A stretch of DNA of 64,000 nt from Herbaspirillum aquaticum (GCF_002213425.1 NZ_NJGV01000005.1:62001-126000); one strand, 5' to 3'; positions 16,816 through 25,848 are shown, counted from the stretch's first letter. A program made the numbers and translations. The notes: generated by a model not told the origin, from the letters alone.

Positions 16816-16842
16816 GGCACAGTCCGCACTGCGGACTGTGCC
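16816..16842 (+). terminator. Strong hairpin ending ABC operon
   Basis: A perfect 12-bp GC-rich stem (GGCACAGTCCGC / GCGGACTGTGCC) with a 3-base loop, 9 bases after the binding-protein stop. There is no clear T-run, so it may block exonucleases rather than stop polymerase. It also argues that the next gene starts downstream of it. Confidence 0.55.
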
Positions 16843-16880
16843 TGTCGTATCATGGCGGCTTTGCCTTTGCTGCCGTTCCC

Positions 16881-17321
16881 ATGCGTGAGAACACCGCCCT
16901 CCACTGGATCATCGATGAAGACCGCCTCTTCACCGACATGGCCGATTCCCCCGACAATCCCTGCACCGCCTGCGGCGGCTGCTGCGCGCATTTCCGCGTG
17001 TCCTTCTACTGTGGCGAACTCAGCGATGGTTTGGGCGGCATGGTGCCGGTGGAACTGACCAGCAAGGTCAACGACACGCTGGCCTGCATGAAGGGGACCG
17101 AACACGGCCATGGCCGCTGCATCGCGCTCGTGGGTGAACTGGGACGGCCAGGCGTCGGTTGCCGCATCTATGCGCAGCGCCCCAGCACCTGCCGCGAATT
17201 CTCGCCCTGGGAGGCGGATGGCCAGCCCAATCCCGAATGCCAGCAACGACGCCAGGCCTTGGGCTTGCCGGTGCTGGCGGCGTTGCCGCCGGAACAGGCC
17301 GCGCCCGTGTTGCCTGCCTGA
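16881..17321 (+). CDS. YkgJ-family cysteine cluster protein
   Basis: A 146-residue cytoplasmic protein with the YkgJ metal-cluster signature: NPCTACGGCCAHFRVSFYCG at the N-terminus, then GRCIAL, VGCRIYAQRPSTCREF. The cysteines probably bind zinc or iron-sulfur. Function of the family is unsettled. The ATG at 16881 is chosen because an upstream in-frame ATG at 16809 would translate through the 12-bp hairpin and add a non-family leader; no strong ribosome site is seen at either, and ATG 16938 is a third option. It is convergent with the glycosyltransferase gene. Confidence 0.75.
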   Translation: MRENTALHWIIDEDRLFTDMADSPDNPCTACGGCCAHFRVSFYCGELSDGLGGMVPVELTSKVNDTLACMKGTEHGHGRCIALVGELGRPGVGCRIYAQRPSTCREFSPWEADGQPNPECQQRRQALGLPVLAALPPEQAAPVLPA

Positions 17322-17325
17322 ATCC

Positions 17326-19194
17326 TCAGGCCGGTGGCGCTTGGCTGCAGAGCGCTGCCAGTGCGTCTCCCAGCGATTCGGGTCGGCCCTCGAAAAGGGT
17401 CTGCATGGCCTTGGGATCAGCCAGCAAGGCATAGAGCGCGCTGCGTGCCTCATAGTCGGTGGCCAGGCGTACGGCCGCCAGGATGTAATCGTCCAGCGTG
17501 GCGGCGATGGTCCAGTCGGGCAAGCCCACGCGGCGAAACAGCCCCTCATCGATATGTTCGAACACTTCCGGCCCGGTCTTGCAGATGCCAGGCAAGCCCA
17601 CGGTGAAGGCGTCGATGATGCCGTTGGTATTGCCGAAGGGCAGGGGCGAGAGAAACATGTCGCACTGGTTGAAGATCGACAGGTACTGCTGGTAGGGCTG
17701 GTGCGGATACACCTGCGCGCCCGGCACGTAACGCAGGATCAGCCGATGCAGCTGCGGATAGAGCAGCCCCTGCGCCTGCCCCACCAGGAAGTGCAGCCGT
17801 ACCTGGCGTGACCGGCCGCCAGCTTGCTGTGCCGACAGATCAACGATGCGCTGGCAGGCTGACAGGAAGCGGGGATTGAGCTTCATGGTGGTGGCGGCAA
17901 TGGCCACGTTGACCACCGGCTGGTCGGACCGTTCCAGGCGCGGCACGGCAAAGGGAATCGCGGTGGGGCGATAGGGTTGGCCGTCGGCAGGCAGGCGCAG
18001 CAGCTTCTCGCTGAAGCAGGCCGGGTCGCCCACGAAATCGTCCTCCACGCTGATGTAGTCGATGCAGGGCGAATGCGTGGTCGCAGGATGCCCGAGCGCG
18101 GCCACCTGCAACGGCGCCACGCGCAGGTTGGCGGCAAACATGGTGATGGGGAACATGCCCACGCTGGGCATGTAGAACACCCGCGGCCGACGCGCCCGGG
18201 CAATCTCGCGCACGCTGCGCAGGCTGGCCATCAGGTCGGCCGGCTGTTCCAGCGTGATGAATTCATCGAAGACCGCGCGGCCCAGTTCATCGGTATTGCT
18301 CGCATAGCCCATGGCGACCACGTGGAAATGGCGGCGCGCGGCCTCCAGCGTCTTGGAGTGGGTGCGATAGATCGAATGCCCGCCCGAAAACCATTCCAGC
18401 AGCACCAGCATGACCGGCTTGCCATCGACCCGTGCGTCACCCGGTTGCGCCAGGTCGTGCAGTGCTTCGGTGTGCAGCTTCTTCTTCAGCAGCTGGTTGA
18501 TGGCGCCCTTGATGCGATGGCGCTGCGGCAGGTCGGCGTAGCTGCAATGCATGTACACGTCATGCAGCACGCCGACCGGCAAGCCTTCCAGCGACTCCAG
18601 TTCATGCAGCCGGTCTGGCAGCCATTGCAGCAGCGCTTCGCGCTTGGAGTGCGCCGCCGGCGTACCCAGGAAGCGCGGCGACATCAGCGCCAGGAAGAGG
18701 GCGGCGGCCAGCGGTTTGTTCTGTGCCCACAGCGCTTCCACATCCAGCGCCAGTTCCGATTCGGGGGAATAAAGCAGGCAGAATTTCACCAGGTCCAGCG
18801 GCTTGACCTCGAACACCTGCGACTGCGGGCCGCCGAAGTTGAGCGAGCGCAGGATGTGATCGGCATTGATGAAATGGCTGGCGCCGAAGAGCGCGGACAG
18901 CCAGCGCTGGAAGTTGATCAGCTGCCCGAAACCGTTGGGACTGAGATGGAAGCCCGGGTCCGAGAGCAAGGCCGAAATGGCGCTGGTCACGCGGGTCAGC
19001 ATGTGCTGTTCCAGTTCGGCCTGGGTCACTGCCGGGGAGACCTGCAGGGAGAATTTGCCGCTCAGTTGCCCATACTGCCGGTCGATCAATTGCAGCAGGC
19101 GCACCAGTTCGCGCGCGGCCGGCTCCTGCTGGCGGGCGTAGCAAAGGTACTCGAAGTTTTCCAGGGAGAAAATGTCGTCTGGGCGGGCCGTCAT
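17326..19194 (-). CDS. HMW1C/NGT-type cytoplasmic N-glycosyltransferase (GT41)
   Basis: A 622-residue protein that aligns in memory end to end with the Actinobacillus pleuropneumoniae NGT and Haemophilus HMW1C (about 620 residues). It has the all-helical N-terminal domain (QRWLSALFGASHFINADHIL, LVKFCLLYSPES) and a GT-B fold with family hallmarks: GGHSIYRTHS (H273), GHPATTHSPCIDY (H369), AATTMKLNP (K438), YPHQPYQQYL (H498), GNTNGIID (D528) and KTGPEVFEHIDEGLF. These match the nucleotide-sugar and acceptor residues of NGT. The family moves glucose from UDP-Glc to Asn in N-x-S/T of cytoplasmic proteins, usually an adhesin encoded nearby. No adhesin or partner transporter is in this window. There is no TPR array as in O-GlcNAc transferases. 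Confidence 0.88.
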   Translation of the reverse strand: MTARPDDIFSLENFEYLCYARQQEPAARELVRLLQLIDRQYGQLSGKFSLQVSPAVTQAELEQHMLTRVTSAISALLSDPGFHLSPNGFGQLINFQRWLSALFGASHFINADHILRSLNFGGPQSQVFEVKPLDLVKFCLLYSPESELALDVEALWAQNKPLAAALFLALMSPRFLGTPAAHSKREALLQWLPDRLHELESLEGLPVGVLHDVYMHCSYADLPQRHRIKGAINQLLKKKLHTEALHDLAQPGDARVDGKPVMLVLLEWFSGGHSIYRTHSKTLEAARRHFHVVAMGYASNTDELGRAVFDEFITLEQPADLMASLRSVREIARARRPRVFYMPSVGMFPITMFAANLRVAPLQVAALGHPATTHSPCIDYISVEDDFVGDPACFSEKLLRLPADGQPYRPTAIPFAVPRLERSDQPVVNVAIAATTMKLNPRFLSACQRIVDLSAQQAGGRSRQVRLHFLVGQAQGLLYPQLHRLILRYVPGAQVYPHQPYQQYLSIFNQCDMFLSPLPFGNTNGIIDAFTVGLPGICKTGPEVFEHIDEGLFRRVGLPDWTIAATLDDYILAAVRLATDYEARSALYALLADPKAMQTLFEGRPESLGDALAALCSQAPPA

Positions 19195-19389
19195 CGTTTT
19201 TTCTCATTCTCGGGCTTGGACAGCGGGCATTGTGCCGTCTCTGCCGCCGCACTGCCAGTATTTTGGCAAGGCCGGCGTTGTCCGGGGCCTGCGAAGGGAA
19301 GATCACCGACAGGGCCGACGGCGAGCAGCAGGGCAGATAAGCGGACAGGCCGGGCCATCGTTGTGCCATATGAGCAAGTGCAGGCTTGC

Positions 19390-19417
19390 ATGCCAAGGCA
19401 TATCTGCAGAATATGCC
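19390..19417. promoter_or_regulatory. Overlapping dyads upstream of the glycosyltransferase
   Basis: ATGCC-AA-GGCAT (19390-19401) overlaps GGCATAT-CTGCAGA-ATATGCC (19397-19417), a 7-bp inverted repeat around a CTGCAG core. They lie about 200 bases upstream of the glycosyltransferase ATG and just past the eutR stop. Either an operator or a transcript hairpin is possible. Confidence 0.35.
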
Positions 19418-19470
19418 CGAATATGTCGCTTCCTGCCGTACCAGCGCCTTGAACTCGCGCGACTCCAGGC

Positions 19471-20475
19471 TCAGTGCCGGGTCCGCCCCTGCAGCATGGA
19501 CGAGGGCGTTTGTCCGAACAGTTTCTTGTAATCGCAGCAGAACTGGCTGAAATTGGCAAAGCCCCAGGCGGCCGCGATGTCGCCGATGCTGCCCACGGGC
19601 TGGTTGCCGTCGCCATGGCAGAGGGCGCGGCGCACACCGTTGAGGCGCAGCGAACGCAGGTAGCTCATGGGGCTCATGCCCAGCACATCCTCGAAGCAAT
19701 ATTGCAGCGTGCGGCGGCTGACATGGACCGCTTCGCACAGCATGGGCACGGTGACAGGGCTGTCCTGGTGGGCCATGGCGAATTCGCGGGCGTCGTTGAC
19801 GATGCGGCGGCGACGCAGGAAGCTGGCACCGGCTTCGGCCTCGATCTCGCCATCGTCCAGCATGGCCAGCAGCGACACCAGCACGGCTTCCTGGCGCAAC
19901 TGCAGCGCCGCGTGGTGATGGGTGGCGCTGGCTTGCCCGGCCAGTGACAGCAGGTCGTGGATATGCTGGCGGCAATCGGCCAGGCCCTGGTGATCGACCT
20001 TGAGCAGCTCGGCCTGGCCCAGGCGCTGCCAATCCGGCTGGCAGCCCAGGCGCGCGGCGCTGGCCTGCAAGGCATCCCGCTGGACCACGATGCCGTAGAT
20101 CTCGTGCGCATCCGGCGTAACCAGTTCGAATTCGCAGGCCCCGGGACGCGTCATCACCACATCCTCGCCGACCAGGCGACCGTTGATGCGCATGCCGCTG
20201 GTACGCGGCTCGATGCCGAACCAGTAGGCATCGGGCCACACCTGGCAGGACTGGCGCACGGCCCGGCTGCTGGCTTCGCAGAAGATCTGCAGGCCGCTGC
20301 TGTGCCACTCCTGCAGGACCCCTTCAAAAGCCCCGCAGGTGATCTGGTCGTAGCGCTGCTCCCAGTCGGTCAGGTTGTGCGCATGCTCATCCACATCGCG
20401 CGCAATCGCGGTGCGCAATGCCCGCTGGCTGTGCGCGGCGGGTGTGTCAGCTTGGGACAGTGCGGGAGTGGACAT
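19471..20475 (-). CDS. eutR: EutR-like AraC-family activator of ethanolamine genes
   Basis: A 334-residue regulator closely patterned on enteric EutR: DVDEHAHNLTDWEQRYDQIT, IFCEASSRAVRQSCQVWPDA, WFGIEPRTSG, MTRPGACEFELVTPD in the sensor half, and an AraC HTH at the C-terminus (VSRRTLQYCFEDVLGMSPMS; DIAAAWGFANFSQFCCDYKK). Enteric EutR activates eut genes when ethanolamine and adenosylcobalamin are both present. ATG at 20475 with GGAGCC upstream; a start at 20508 is less likely. It is divergent from the permease and eutBC genes. Confidence 0.88.
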   Translation of the reverse strand: MSTPALSQADTPAAHSQRALRTAIARDVDEHAHNLTDWEQRYDQITCGAFEGVLQEWHSSGLQIFCEASSRAVRQSCQVWPDAYWFGIEPRTSGMRINGRLVGEDVVMTRPGACEFELVTPDAHEIYGIVVQRDALQASAARLGCQPDWQRLGQAELLKVDHQGLADCRQHIHDLLSLAGQASATHHHAALQLRQEAVLVSLLAMLDDGEIEAEAGASFLRRRRIVNDAREFAMAHQDSPVTVPMLCEAVHVSRRTLQYCFEDVLGMSPMSYLRSLRLNGVRRALCHGDGNQPVGSIGDIAAAWGFANFSQFCCDYKKLFGQTPSSMLQGRTRH

Positions 20476-20521
20476 CAACGGGCTCCTTGATCGACTGGCG
20501 GCCGGCAAGCCGCGCAGTTTT

Positions 20522-20563
20522 GCCGAATTTCGATAACGCCGCCGAAATCGCCGTTGCTATATT
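20522..20563 (+). promoter_or_regulatory. Candidate eut promoter with GCCGAA direct repeats
   Basis: A -10-like TATATT (20558-20563) has no good -35, as expected for an AraC-activated promoter. Upstream are GCCGAA repeats at 20522-20527 and 20541-20546, 19 bases apart, a spacing close to two helical turns. Possible EutR sites; weak evidence. Confidence 0.3.
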
Positions 20564-20672
20564 GCGTCGGCAGGCAGTGCAATGCGCGAAATCAAGCAAA
20601 CGCCATGCCCGCCCGTCCTTACAAAGTGGCCGCACCACAGCGGCCTGTCCGTCGCGCCAAAGGGAGAAACTG

Positions 20673-22055
20673 ATGAATGCAAGCTCTTCAGGGCAGGGCC
20701 ATACGCTCAAGCCCGTCCTGTCCACCCTGCAGCTCTGGGCCATTGCGGTCGGGCTGGTGATTTCCGGCGAATACTTCGGCTGGAGCTACGGCTGGGCCAG
20801 CGCCGGTACGCTGGGCTTCACCGTCACGGCGCTGTTCATTGCGGCCATGTATGCCACCTTCATCTTCAGCTTTACCGAACTGACCACCTCCATTCCCCAT
20901 GCGGGCGGCCCGTTTGCGTACAGCAAGCGCGCTTTCGGTCCGGTCGGCGGCTATCTGGCCGGCGCGGCCACGCTGATTGAATTCGTCTTTGCGCCCCCGG
21001 CCATTGCACTGGCCATCGGCGCCTACCTGAATGTGCAGTTCCCCGATATCGATCCCAAGCTGGCGGCACTGGGAGCGTATCTCGTGTTCATGACGCTCAA
21101 CATCGTCGGCGTGCAGATCGCAGCGACTTTTGAATTGTTCGTCACGCTGCTGGCGATCTTCGAACTGCTGGTCTTCATGGGCGTGGTGGCACCGGGCTTC
21201 TCGCTGGCCAATTTCACCAAGGGCGGCTGGTCCGGCAGCGATGGCTTCAGCATGGCGGCGGTGCCGGGCATGTTCGCGGCGATCCCGTTTGCGATCTGGT
21301 TTTTCCTGGCCATCGAAGGCGTGGCCATGGCGGCCGAAGAGGCCAAGGATCCCAAGCGTTCCATTCCCATCGCCTACATCACCGGCATCCTCACGCTGGT
21401 GGTGCTGGCCATCGGCGTGATGCTCTTCGCCGGCGGCGCAGGCGACTGGACCAAGCTCTCCAACATCAACGACCCGCTGCCGCAGGCCATGAAGCTCATC
21501 GTCGGCGACAACAGCAACTGGTTGCACATGCTGGTGTGGCTGGGGCTGTTCGGGCTGGTGGCGTCCTTCCACGGCATCATCCTGGGCTATTCGCGCCAGA
21601 TCTTCGCGCTGGCCCGCGAAGGCTACCTGCCGGCGTATTTCGCCCGTGTCCATCCCCGTTTCAAGACGCCGCACCGCGCCATCCTGGCCGGCGGTGTGGT
21701 CGGGATCGCCGCCATCTACAGCGACGAGCTCATCAAGATCGGCGGCCAGACGCTCACTGCCAACATCGTCACCATGTCGGTGTTCGGCGCGATCCTGATG
21801 TACATCCTGTCGATGCTCTCGCTGTTCCGCCTGCGCCGTGCCGAGGCCGGCCTGGAGCGGCCTTTCCGGGCACCGCTGTATCCCTACTTCCCGGCCTTCG
21901 CGCTCTTCGGTGCGCTGGTGTGCATGGCCACCATGATCTATTACAACCCGCTGATCTTCGGCATCTTCGTGGCCTTGCTGGCGCTGGGCTATGCCTGGTT
22001 CCTGGCCACGGCGCGCCAGCGTGCCGAAGGGGCGGCGGCGGTTGCGGAATTCTGA
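20673..22055 (+). CDS. eat: Ethanolamine permease (APC superfamily)
   Basis: A 460-residue polytopic inner-membrane transporter of the amino acid-polyamine-organocation superfamily, with about 12 helices. The start LQLWAIAVGLVISGEYFGWSYGW and the following PHAGGPFAYSKRAFGPVGGY are typical of Eat-type ethanolamine permeases, as is the central WFFLAIEGVAMAAEEAKDPKR. Strong AAGGGAG site before the ATG at 20673. It is the first gene of the eut transcription unit and supplies the substrate of EutBC. Confidence 0.9.
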   Translation: MNASSSGQGHTLKPVLSTLQLWAIAVGLVISGEYFGWSYGWASAGTLGFTVTALFIAAMYATFIFSFTELTTSIPHAGGPFAYSKRAFGPVGGYLAGAATLIEFVFAPPAIALAIGAYLNVQFPDIDPKLAALGAYLVFMTLNIVGVQIAATFELFVTLLAIFELLVFMGVVAPGFSLANFTKGGWSGSDGFSMAAVPGMFAAIPFAIWFFLAIEGVAMAAEEAKDPKRSIPIAYITGILTLVVLAIGVMLFAGGAGDWTKLSNINDPLPQAMKLIVGDNSNWLHMLVWLGLFGLVASFHGIILGYSRQIFALAREGYLPAYFARVHPRFKTPHRAILAGGVVGIAAIYSDELIKIGGQTLTANIVTMSVFGAILMYILSMLSLFRLRRAEAGLERPFRAPLYPYFPAFALFGALVCMATMIYYNPLIFGIFVALLALGYAWFLATARQRAEGAAAVAEF

Positions 22056-22073
22056 ACGATATAAACCTTTTAT

Positions 22074-22097
22074 ACCGATATACCGATACACCGATAA
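22074..22097. repeat. Three tandem ACCGATAn units between eat and phosphatase gene
   Basis: ACCGATAT, ACCGATAC, ACCGATAA in succession (8-bp period) in the 57-base gap, ending 15 bases before the next ATG. The GATAACTTGACAGGG after it holds only a modest ribosome site. Possible operator or short slippage repeat. Confidence 0.6.
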
Positions 22098-22112
22098 CTT
22101 GACAGGGCCATC

Positions 22113-23435
22113 ATGAACAACAACCACAAACCGACGACCGATACCGCCGCACCCGCCCTCAAGCGCCGCGGCTTCCTGGGTGGCCTGCTGGCGGCCGCAG
22201 CCGGTGGCGCGCTGGCCACCATCGCCACGCCAGGCCAGGCGGCTGCCCGCGCTGAAGTCGCGCTGGACCGCGCCAAATGGGCTGCCCGCAATCATGAGAT
22301 GGTGGCGCAGATGATCGCCGAGCACGGCAAGCTGGCGCCGGGCTACCAGAGCGGCAAGCGTCCTTATGCCGTGTTCGACTGGGACAACACCAGCATCATG
22401 AATGACTGCGAAGAGGCGTTGCTGATGTACCAGATCAATACGCTGTCCTTCAAGCTGACACCGGCCGAGTTTGCCGCCATCACCCGCCAGAACGTACCAC
22501 CCGGCCCGTTCAGCAAGGACTTCAAGAATGCGGCAGGCAACATCGTGGATCTGGAAGCCATCTGCGCTGACCTCGATGCGGATTATGCGTTCCTGTACGC
22601 CAACTACAAGGGCATGGCCGGCAGCAAGAGCCTGGAAGAAATCACCGCCACGCCGGAGTTCCAGGACTTCCGTACCAAGCTCTACTACCTCTATGAAGCC
22701 GTCAACGACACCCATGGCGTAGCCGTCGGTTATCCGTGGGTGATCTACTTCTTCGCCAACATGAGCGTGGCCGAAGTGAGCGCGCTGGCCGAAGCCTCCA
22801 ACGATGCTGCGCTGGGCGCGGCGCTGACCAAGGTCAAGTACACCAGCCCGGCAGACCGCGCGGGCAAGGCGGGCGTGGTGAGCGTGTCGCACTTCCATGG
22901 CATCCGCCTGTGTACCGAAATCGCCACCTTGATGGACGCCCTGCGCCGCAATGGCATCGATGTCTACGTCTGTACCGCCTCGCTGGAAGATGTGGTGGCC
23001 GTCTTCGCCACGCATCCCAAGTATGGCTATGGCGTAGCCCGCGAGCAGGTGATCGGCCTGCGCCTGGAGCGCAATGGCCAGGTCTTCCGCAATGCCTACC
23101 TGAAGGAGTGGCCGCTGACCTGGGGACCGGGCAAGACGGTGGCCATCAAGCAGGTGCTGGTGGCGCAGAAGGGTTATGGCCCGCTGTTCGTGGCAGGCGA
23201 CAGCGACGGCGATTACGATATGCTGCGTGACTTCCCGGACACCCGTTATGGCCTCATCGTCAATCGCATGAAGAACGGCAAGATCGGCGAGTTGTCCAAA
23301 CTGGCGGCCGAGCAGATCAGTGCAGCCAAGCCCCGCTTCCTGCTGCAGGGCCGCCAGGAGTCGACCGGCAACTGGCTGCCGGCGGAAACCAGCATCAAAT
23401 ACGGCAAGACCGCACCGCAACTGCTGAGCACCTGA
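22113..23435 (+). CDS. Tat-exported HAD phosphatase, phosphorylcholine/phosphoethanolamine type
   Basis: A 440-residue protein with a twin-arginine signal (KRRGFLGGLLAAAAGG, R18-R19; cleavage likely near AAA-RAE). The mature part is a haloacid-dehalogenase phosphatase: motif I VFDWDNTS (D89, D91), motif II VCTAS, motif III lysine in GPGKTVAIK, motif IV FVAGDSDGDYDML. The arrangement resembles Pseudomonas PchP, a periplasmic phosphorylcholine phosphatase. Placed between the ethanolamine permease and eutB, it could release ethanolamine from phosphoethanolamine outside the membrane; this is inference from context. Substrate specificity is not readable. Confidence 0.82.
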   Translation: MNNNHKPTTDTAAPALKRRGFLGGLLAAAAGGALATIATPGQAAARAEVALDRAKWAARNHEMVAQMIAEHGKLAPGYQSGKRPYAVFDWDNTSIMNDCEEALLMYQINTLSFKLTPAEFAAITRQNVPPGPFSKDFKNAAGNIVDLEAICADLDADYAFLYANYKGMAGSKSLEEITATPEFQDFRTKLYYLYEAVNDTHGVAVGYPWVIYFFANMSVAEVSALAEASNDAALGAALTKVKYTSPADRAGKAGVVSVSHFHGIRLCTEIATLMDALRRNGIDVYVCTASLEDVVAVFATHPKYGYGVAREQVIGLRLERNGQVFRNAYLKEWPLTWGPGKTVAIKQVLVAQKGYGPLFVAGDSDGDYDMLRDFPDTRYGLIVNRMKNGKIGELSKLAAEQISAAKPRFLLQGRQESTGNWLPAETSIKYGKTAPQLLST

Positions 23436-23502
23436 TCGGCGGTTTGTGTGCATGACGCGCCGCTGCCTGCCTGGGCGGCGCTGATCCAGGAGGAGCATCA
23501 TC

Positions 23503-24909
23503 ATGGCCGAACACCGTTTCCGGCACAGTGTGGGTAGCGCCAGCTACGTGTTTCGCGATCTCAAGGAAGTGATGGCCAAGGCCAGTCCGGCCCGGTCCGG
23601 CGACCTGCTGGCCGGCGTGGCGGCCAGCAGCGCCGAGGAGCGCGCCATTGCGCAGATGGCCCTGGCGAACCTGCCGCTGAAGATTTTCCTGGAAGAGCCG
23701 CTGGTACCTTACGAAGAGGATGAAGTCACGCGGCTGATCCTGGATGGTCACGACCGTGCCGCCTTTGCACCGATTGCGCACCTCACGGTGGGCGATTTCC
23801 GCAACTGGTTGCTGGCCGATGACACCGACAGCACGGTCCTGGCCGCCGTGGCTCCCGGGGTGACGCCGGAGATGGCCGCGGCCGTCTCCAAGATCATGCG
23901 CAACCAGGACCTGATCCTGGTGGCCAAGAAGTGCCGCGTGGTCACGGCCTTTCGCAATACCATCGGCTTGCCGGGCCGGCTCTCGACCCGCCTGCAGCCC
24001 AATCACCCCACCGATGACGCCAGCGGCATCGCCGCCAGCATGCTCGATGGCCTCATGTATGGCAACGGCGACGCCGTCATCGGCATCAATCCCGCCACCG
24101 ACAACGTGCCGCAGGTGGTCAAACTGGTCGGCATGATGGCCGATGTGATCGCGCGCTACGAGATTCCTACGCAATCCTGCGTGCTCACCCACGTCACCAA
24201 CACGATTGCCGCCATCGAGCGCGGTGCGCCGGTGGACCTGGTGTTCCAGTCGATTGCCGGGACCGAGGCGGCCAATCGCGGCTTCGGCATCGACCTGGCC
24301 ATCCTGGGCGAGGCCCGTGAGGCCGCGCTGTCCCTCAAGCGCGGCACCGTGGGCGACAACGTCATGTATTTCGAAACCGGCCAGGGCAGCGCGCTGTCGG
24401 CCAATGCCCATCACGGCATCGACCAGCAGACCTGCGAGGCGCGCGCGTATGCGGTGGCACGGGCCTTCAAGCCGCTGCTGGTCAATACGGTCGTGGGCTT
24501 CATCGGGCCGGAATACCTGTATGACGGCAAGCAGATCATCCGCGCCGGACTGGAAGACCATTTCTGCGCCAAGCTGCTGGGCCTGCCCATGGGCTGCGAC
24601 GTCTGCTACACCAACCATGCCGAGGCGGACCAGAATGACATGGATGTCTTGCTGACCTTGCTGGGCGTGGCCGGCTGCACCTTCGTCATGGGTATCCCCG
24701 GTTCGGATGACATCATGTTGAATTACCAGACCACGTCCTTCCATGACGCGCTGTATGCAAGGCGGGTACTGGGTTCGCGGCCGGCCCCCGAGTTCGAGGA
24801 ATGGCTGCACCGGATGCAGATCTTCAATGCGGGTGACGAGGAGCAGGCATTCCGCCTGCATGCCGACATGCCATCGGGATTTCGCGAGACCTTGTTGCGC
24901 CTTCAATGA
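23503..24909 (+). CDS. eutB: Ethanolamine ammonia-lyase large subunit
   Basis: A 468-residue TIM-barrel subunit, normal length for EutB. Recognisable blocks are [17 protein letters not shown] ([17 protein letters not shown]), [92 protein letters not shown], and [19 protein letters not shown]. With EutC and adenosylcobalamin it splits ethanolamine to acetaldehyde and ammonia in the cytoplasm. Its TGA overlaps the eutC ATG by four bases. No carboxysome-like shell genes are nearby, so acetaldehyde must be handled elsewhere. Confidence 0.96.
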   Translation: MAEHRFRHSVGSASYVFRDLKEVMAKASPARSGDLLAGVAASSAEERAIAQMALANLPLKIFLEEPLVPYEEDEVTRLILDGHDRAAFAPIAHLTVGDFRNWLLADDTDSTVLAAVAPGVTPEMAAAVSKIMRNQDLILVAKKCRVVTAFRNTIGLPGRLSTRLQPNHPTDDASGIAASMLDGLMYGNGDAVIGINPATDNVPQVVKLVGMMADVIARYEIPTQSCVLTHVTNTIAAIERGAPVDLVFQSIAGTEAANRGFGIDLAILGEAREAALSLKRGTVGDNVMYFETGQGSALSANAHHGIDQQTCEARAYAVARAFKPLLVNTVVGFIGPEYLYDGKQIIRAGLEDHFCAKLLGLPMGCDVCYTNHAEADQNDMDVLLTLLGVAGCTFVMGIPGSDDIMLNYQTTSFHDALYARRVLGSRPAPEFEEWLHRMQIFNAGDEEQAFRLHADMPSGFRETLLRLQ

Positions 24910-25775
24910 CCATGGACGACCAAGCCATTTCACCGCAAGGTGCAGAAAACGTCAGCCCCGGTGCAGAAAACGTCACGGCCAATCCGTGGGAAGCCTTGCG
25001 CCGGTTCACCGCCGCGCGCATCGCCCTGGGGCGCAGTGGCGTGAGCCTGCCGACCGCGCCACAACTGGATTTCCAGTTGGCGCACGCGCAGGCGCGCGAT
25101 GCCGTGCATTTGCCGCTGGATGTGGCTGCGCTGAAAGATCAATTGCAGCAACGAGGACTCTGCGCAGCCGCAGAGGTACTCGATGTGCAAAGCGCGGCAG
25201 CAGATCGCCTGGTCTACCTGCAGCGGCCGGACTTCGGGCGCAGGTTGTCGGAAACATCGCGCCAGCAACTGCTTGACCGTTTCGGCACCGAGCCGCAGCG
25301 GCGCTTCGATGTGGGCTTCGTGATCGCCGATGGCTTGTCGGCGCTGGCCATCGTGCGCAATGCTGCACCGTTCCTGGCCGAGGTGATGCAGCGGATTGCG
25401 CCCGAGGGATGGTCGATGGCACCGCCGGTGATCGTGCAGCAGGGACGGGTGGCGGTGGCCGACGAAATCGGGGAATTGCTGGGCGTGAAGCTGGTGGTGA
25501 TCCTGATCGGCGAGCGACCGGGACTGAGTTCGCCTGACAGCATGGGACTCTATCTGACCTGGATGCCCGCACGCGGGCTGACCGATGCCAGCCGCAATTG
25601 CATCTCCAATGTGCGGCCGGAAGGCTTGCCTTATCCGGAGGCGGCCTACAAGCTGCATTACCTGATGGCGCAGGCGCACCAGCGTGGCCTGTCCGGCGTG
25701 GCCTTGAAGGATGAGACGGCCGGCGAGGGCGAGGAACTGGATGTGCGGCGCAACTTCCTGCTCGGTGGGGATTGA
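24906..25775 (+). CDS. eutC: Ethanolamine ammonia-lyase small subunit
   Basis: A 289-residue EutC, which helps bind adenosylcobalamin. Conserved segments: [20 protein letters not shown] ([20 protein letters not shown]), [72 protein letters not shown], and [21 protein letters not shown]. The variable N-terminus has an in-frame seven-residue duplication ([14 protein letters not shown]) from a 16-bp exact repeat at 24939-24954 and 24960-24975. ATGA overlap with eutB shows translational coupling. A terminator follows. Confidence 0.95.
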   Translation: MTMDDQAISPQGAENVSPGAENVTANPWEALRRFTAARIALGRSGVSLPTAPQLDFQLAHAQARDAVHLPLDVAALKDQLQQRGLCAAAEVLDVQSAAADRLVYLQRPDFGRRLSETSRQQLLDRFGTEPQRRFDVGFVIADGLSALAIVRNAAPFLAEVMQRIAPEGWSMAPPVIVQQGRVAVADEIGELLGVKLVVILIGERPGLSSPDSMGLYLTWMPARGLTDASRNCISNVRPEGLPYPEAAYKLHYLMAQAHQRGLSGVALKDETAGEGEELDVRRNFLLGGD

Positions 25776-25816
25776 GCCGGCGTAGCTGAAGCGCAAAGTG
25801 TTATCGGGAACAACGA

Positions 25817-25848
25817 AAAAGGCCGCGAACTTTCATTCGCGGCCTTTT
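25817..25848. terminator. Bidirectional terminator between eutC and icd
   Basis: AAAGGCCGCGAA and TTCGCGGCCTTTT form a 12-bp stem with a short loop, with A-run and T-run flanks; it can end both the eut operon and the convergent icd gene. Confidence 0.85.

Noticed and set aside
16809..16881. Earlier ATG for the cysteine-cluster protein
   Set aside because: It would place the coding start on a perfect 12-bp hairpin and add residues not typical of the family.
17326..19194. O-GlcNAc transferase (TPR type) reading of the GT41 protein
   Set aside because: No TPR repeats are visible; the N-terminal half matches the all-helical HMW1C domain and total length equals NGT.
19471..25775. Ethanolamine microcompartment
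   Set aside because: No shell proteins, EutD/E/G or reactivase genes; only regulator, permease, phosphatase and EutBC are present.
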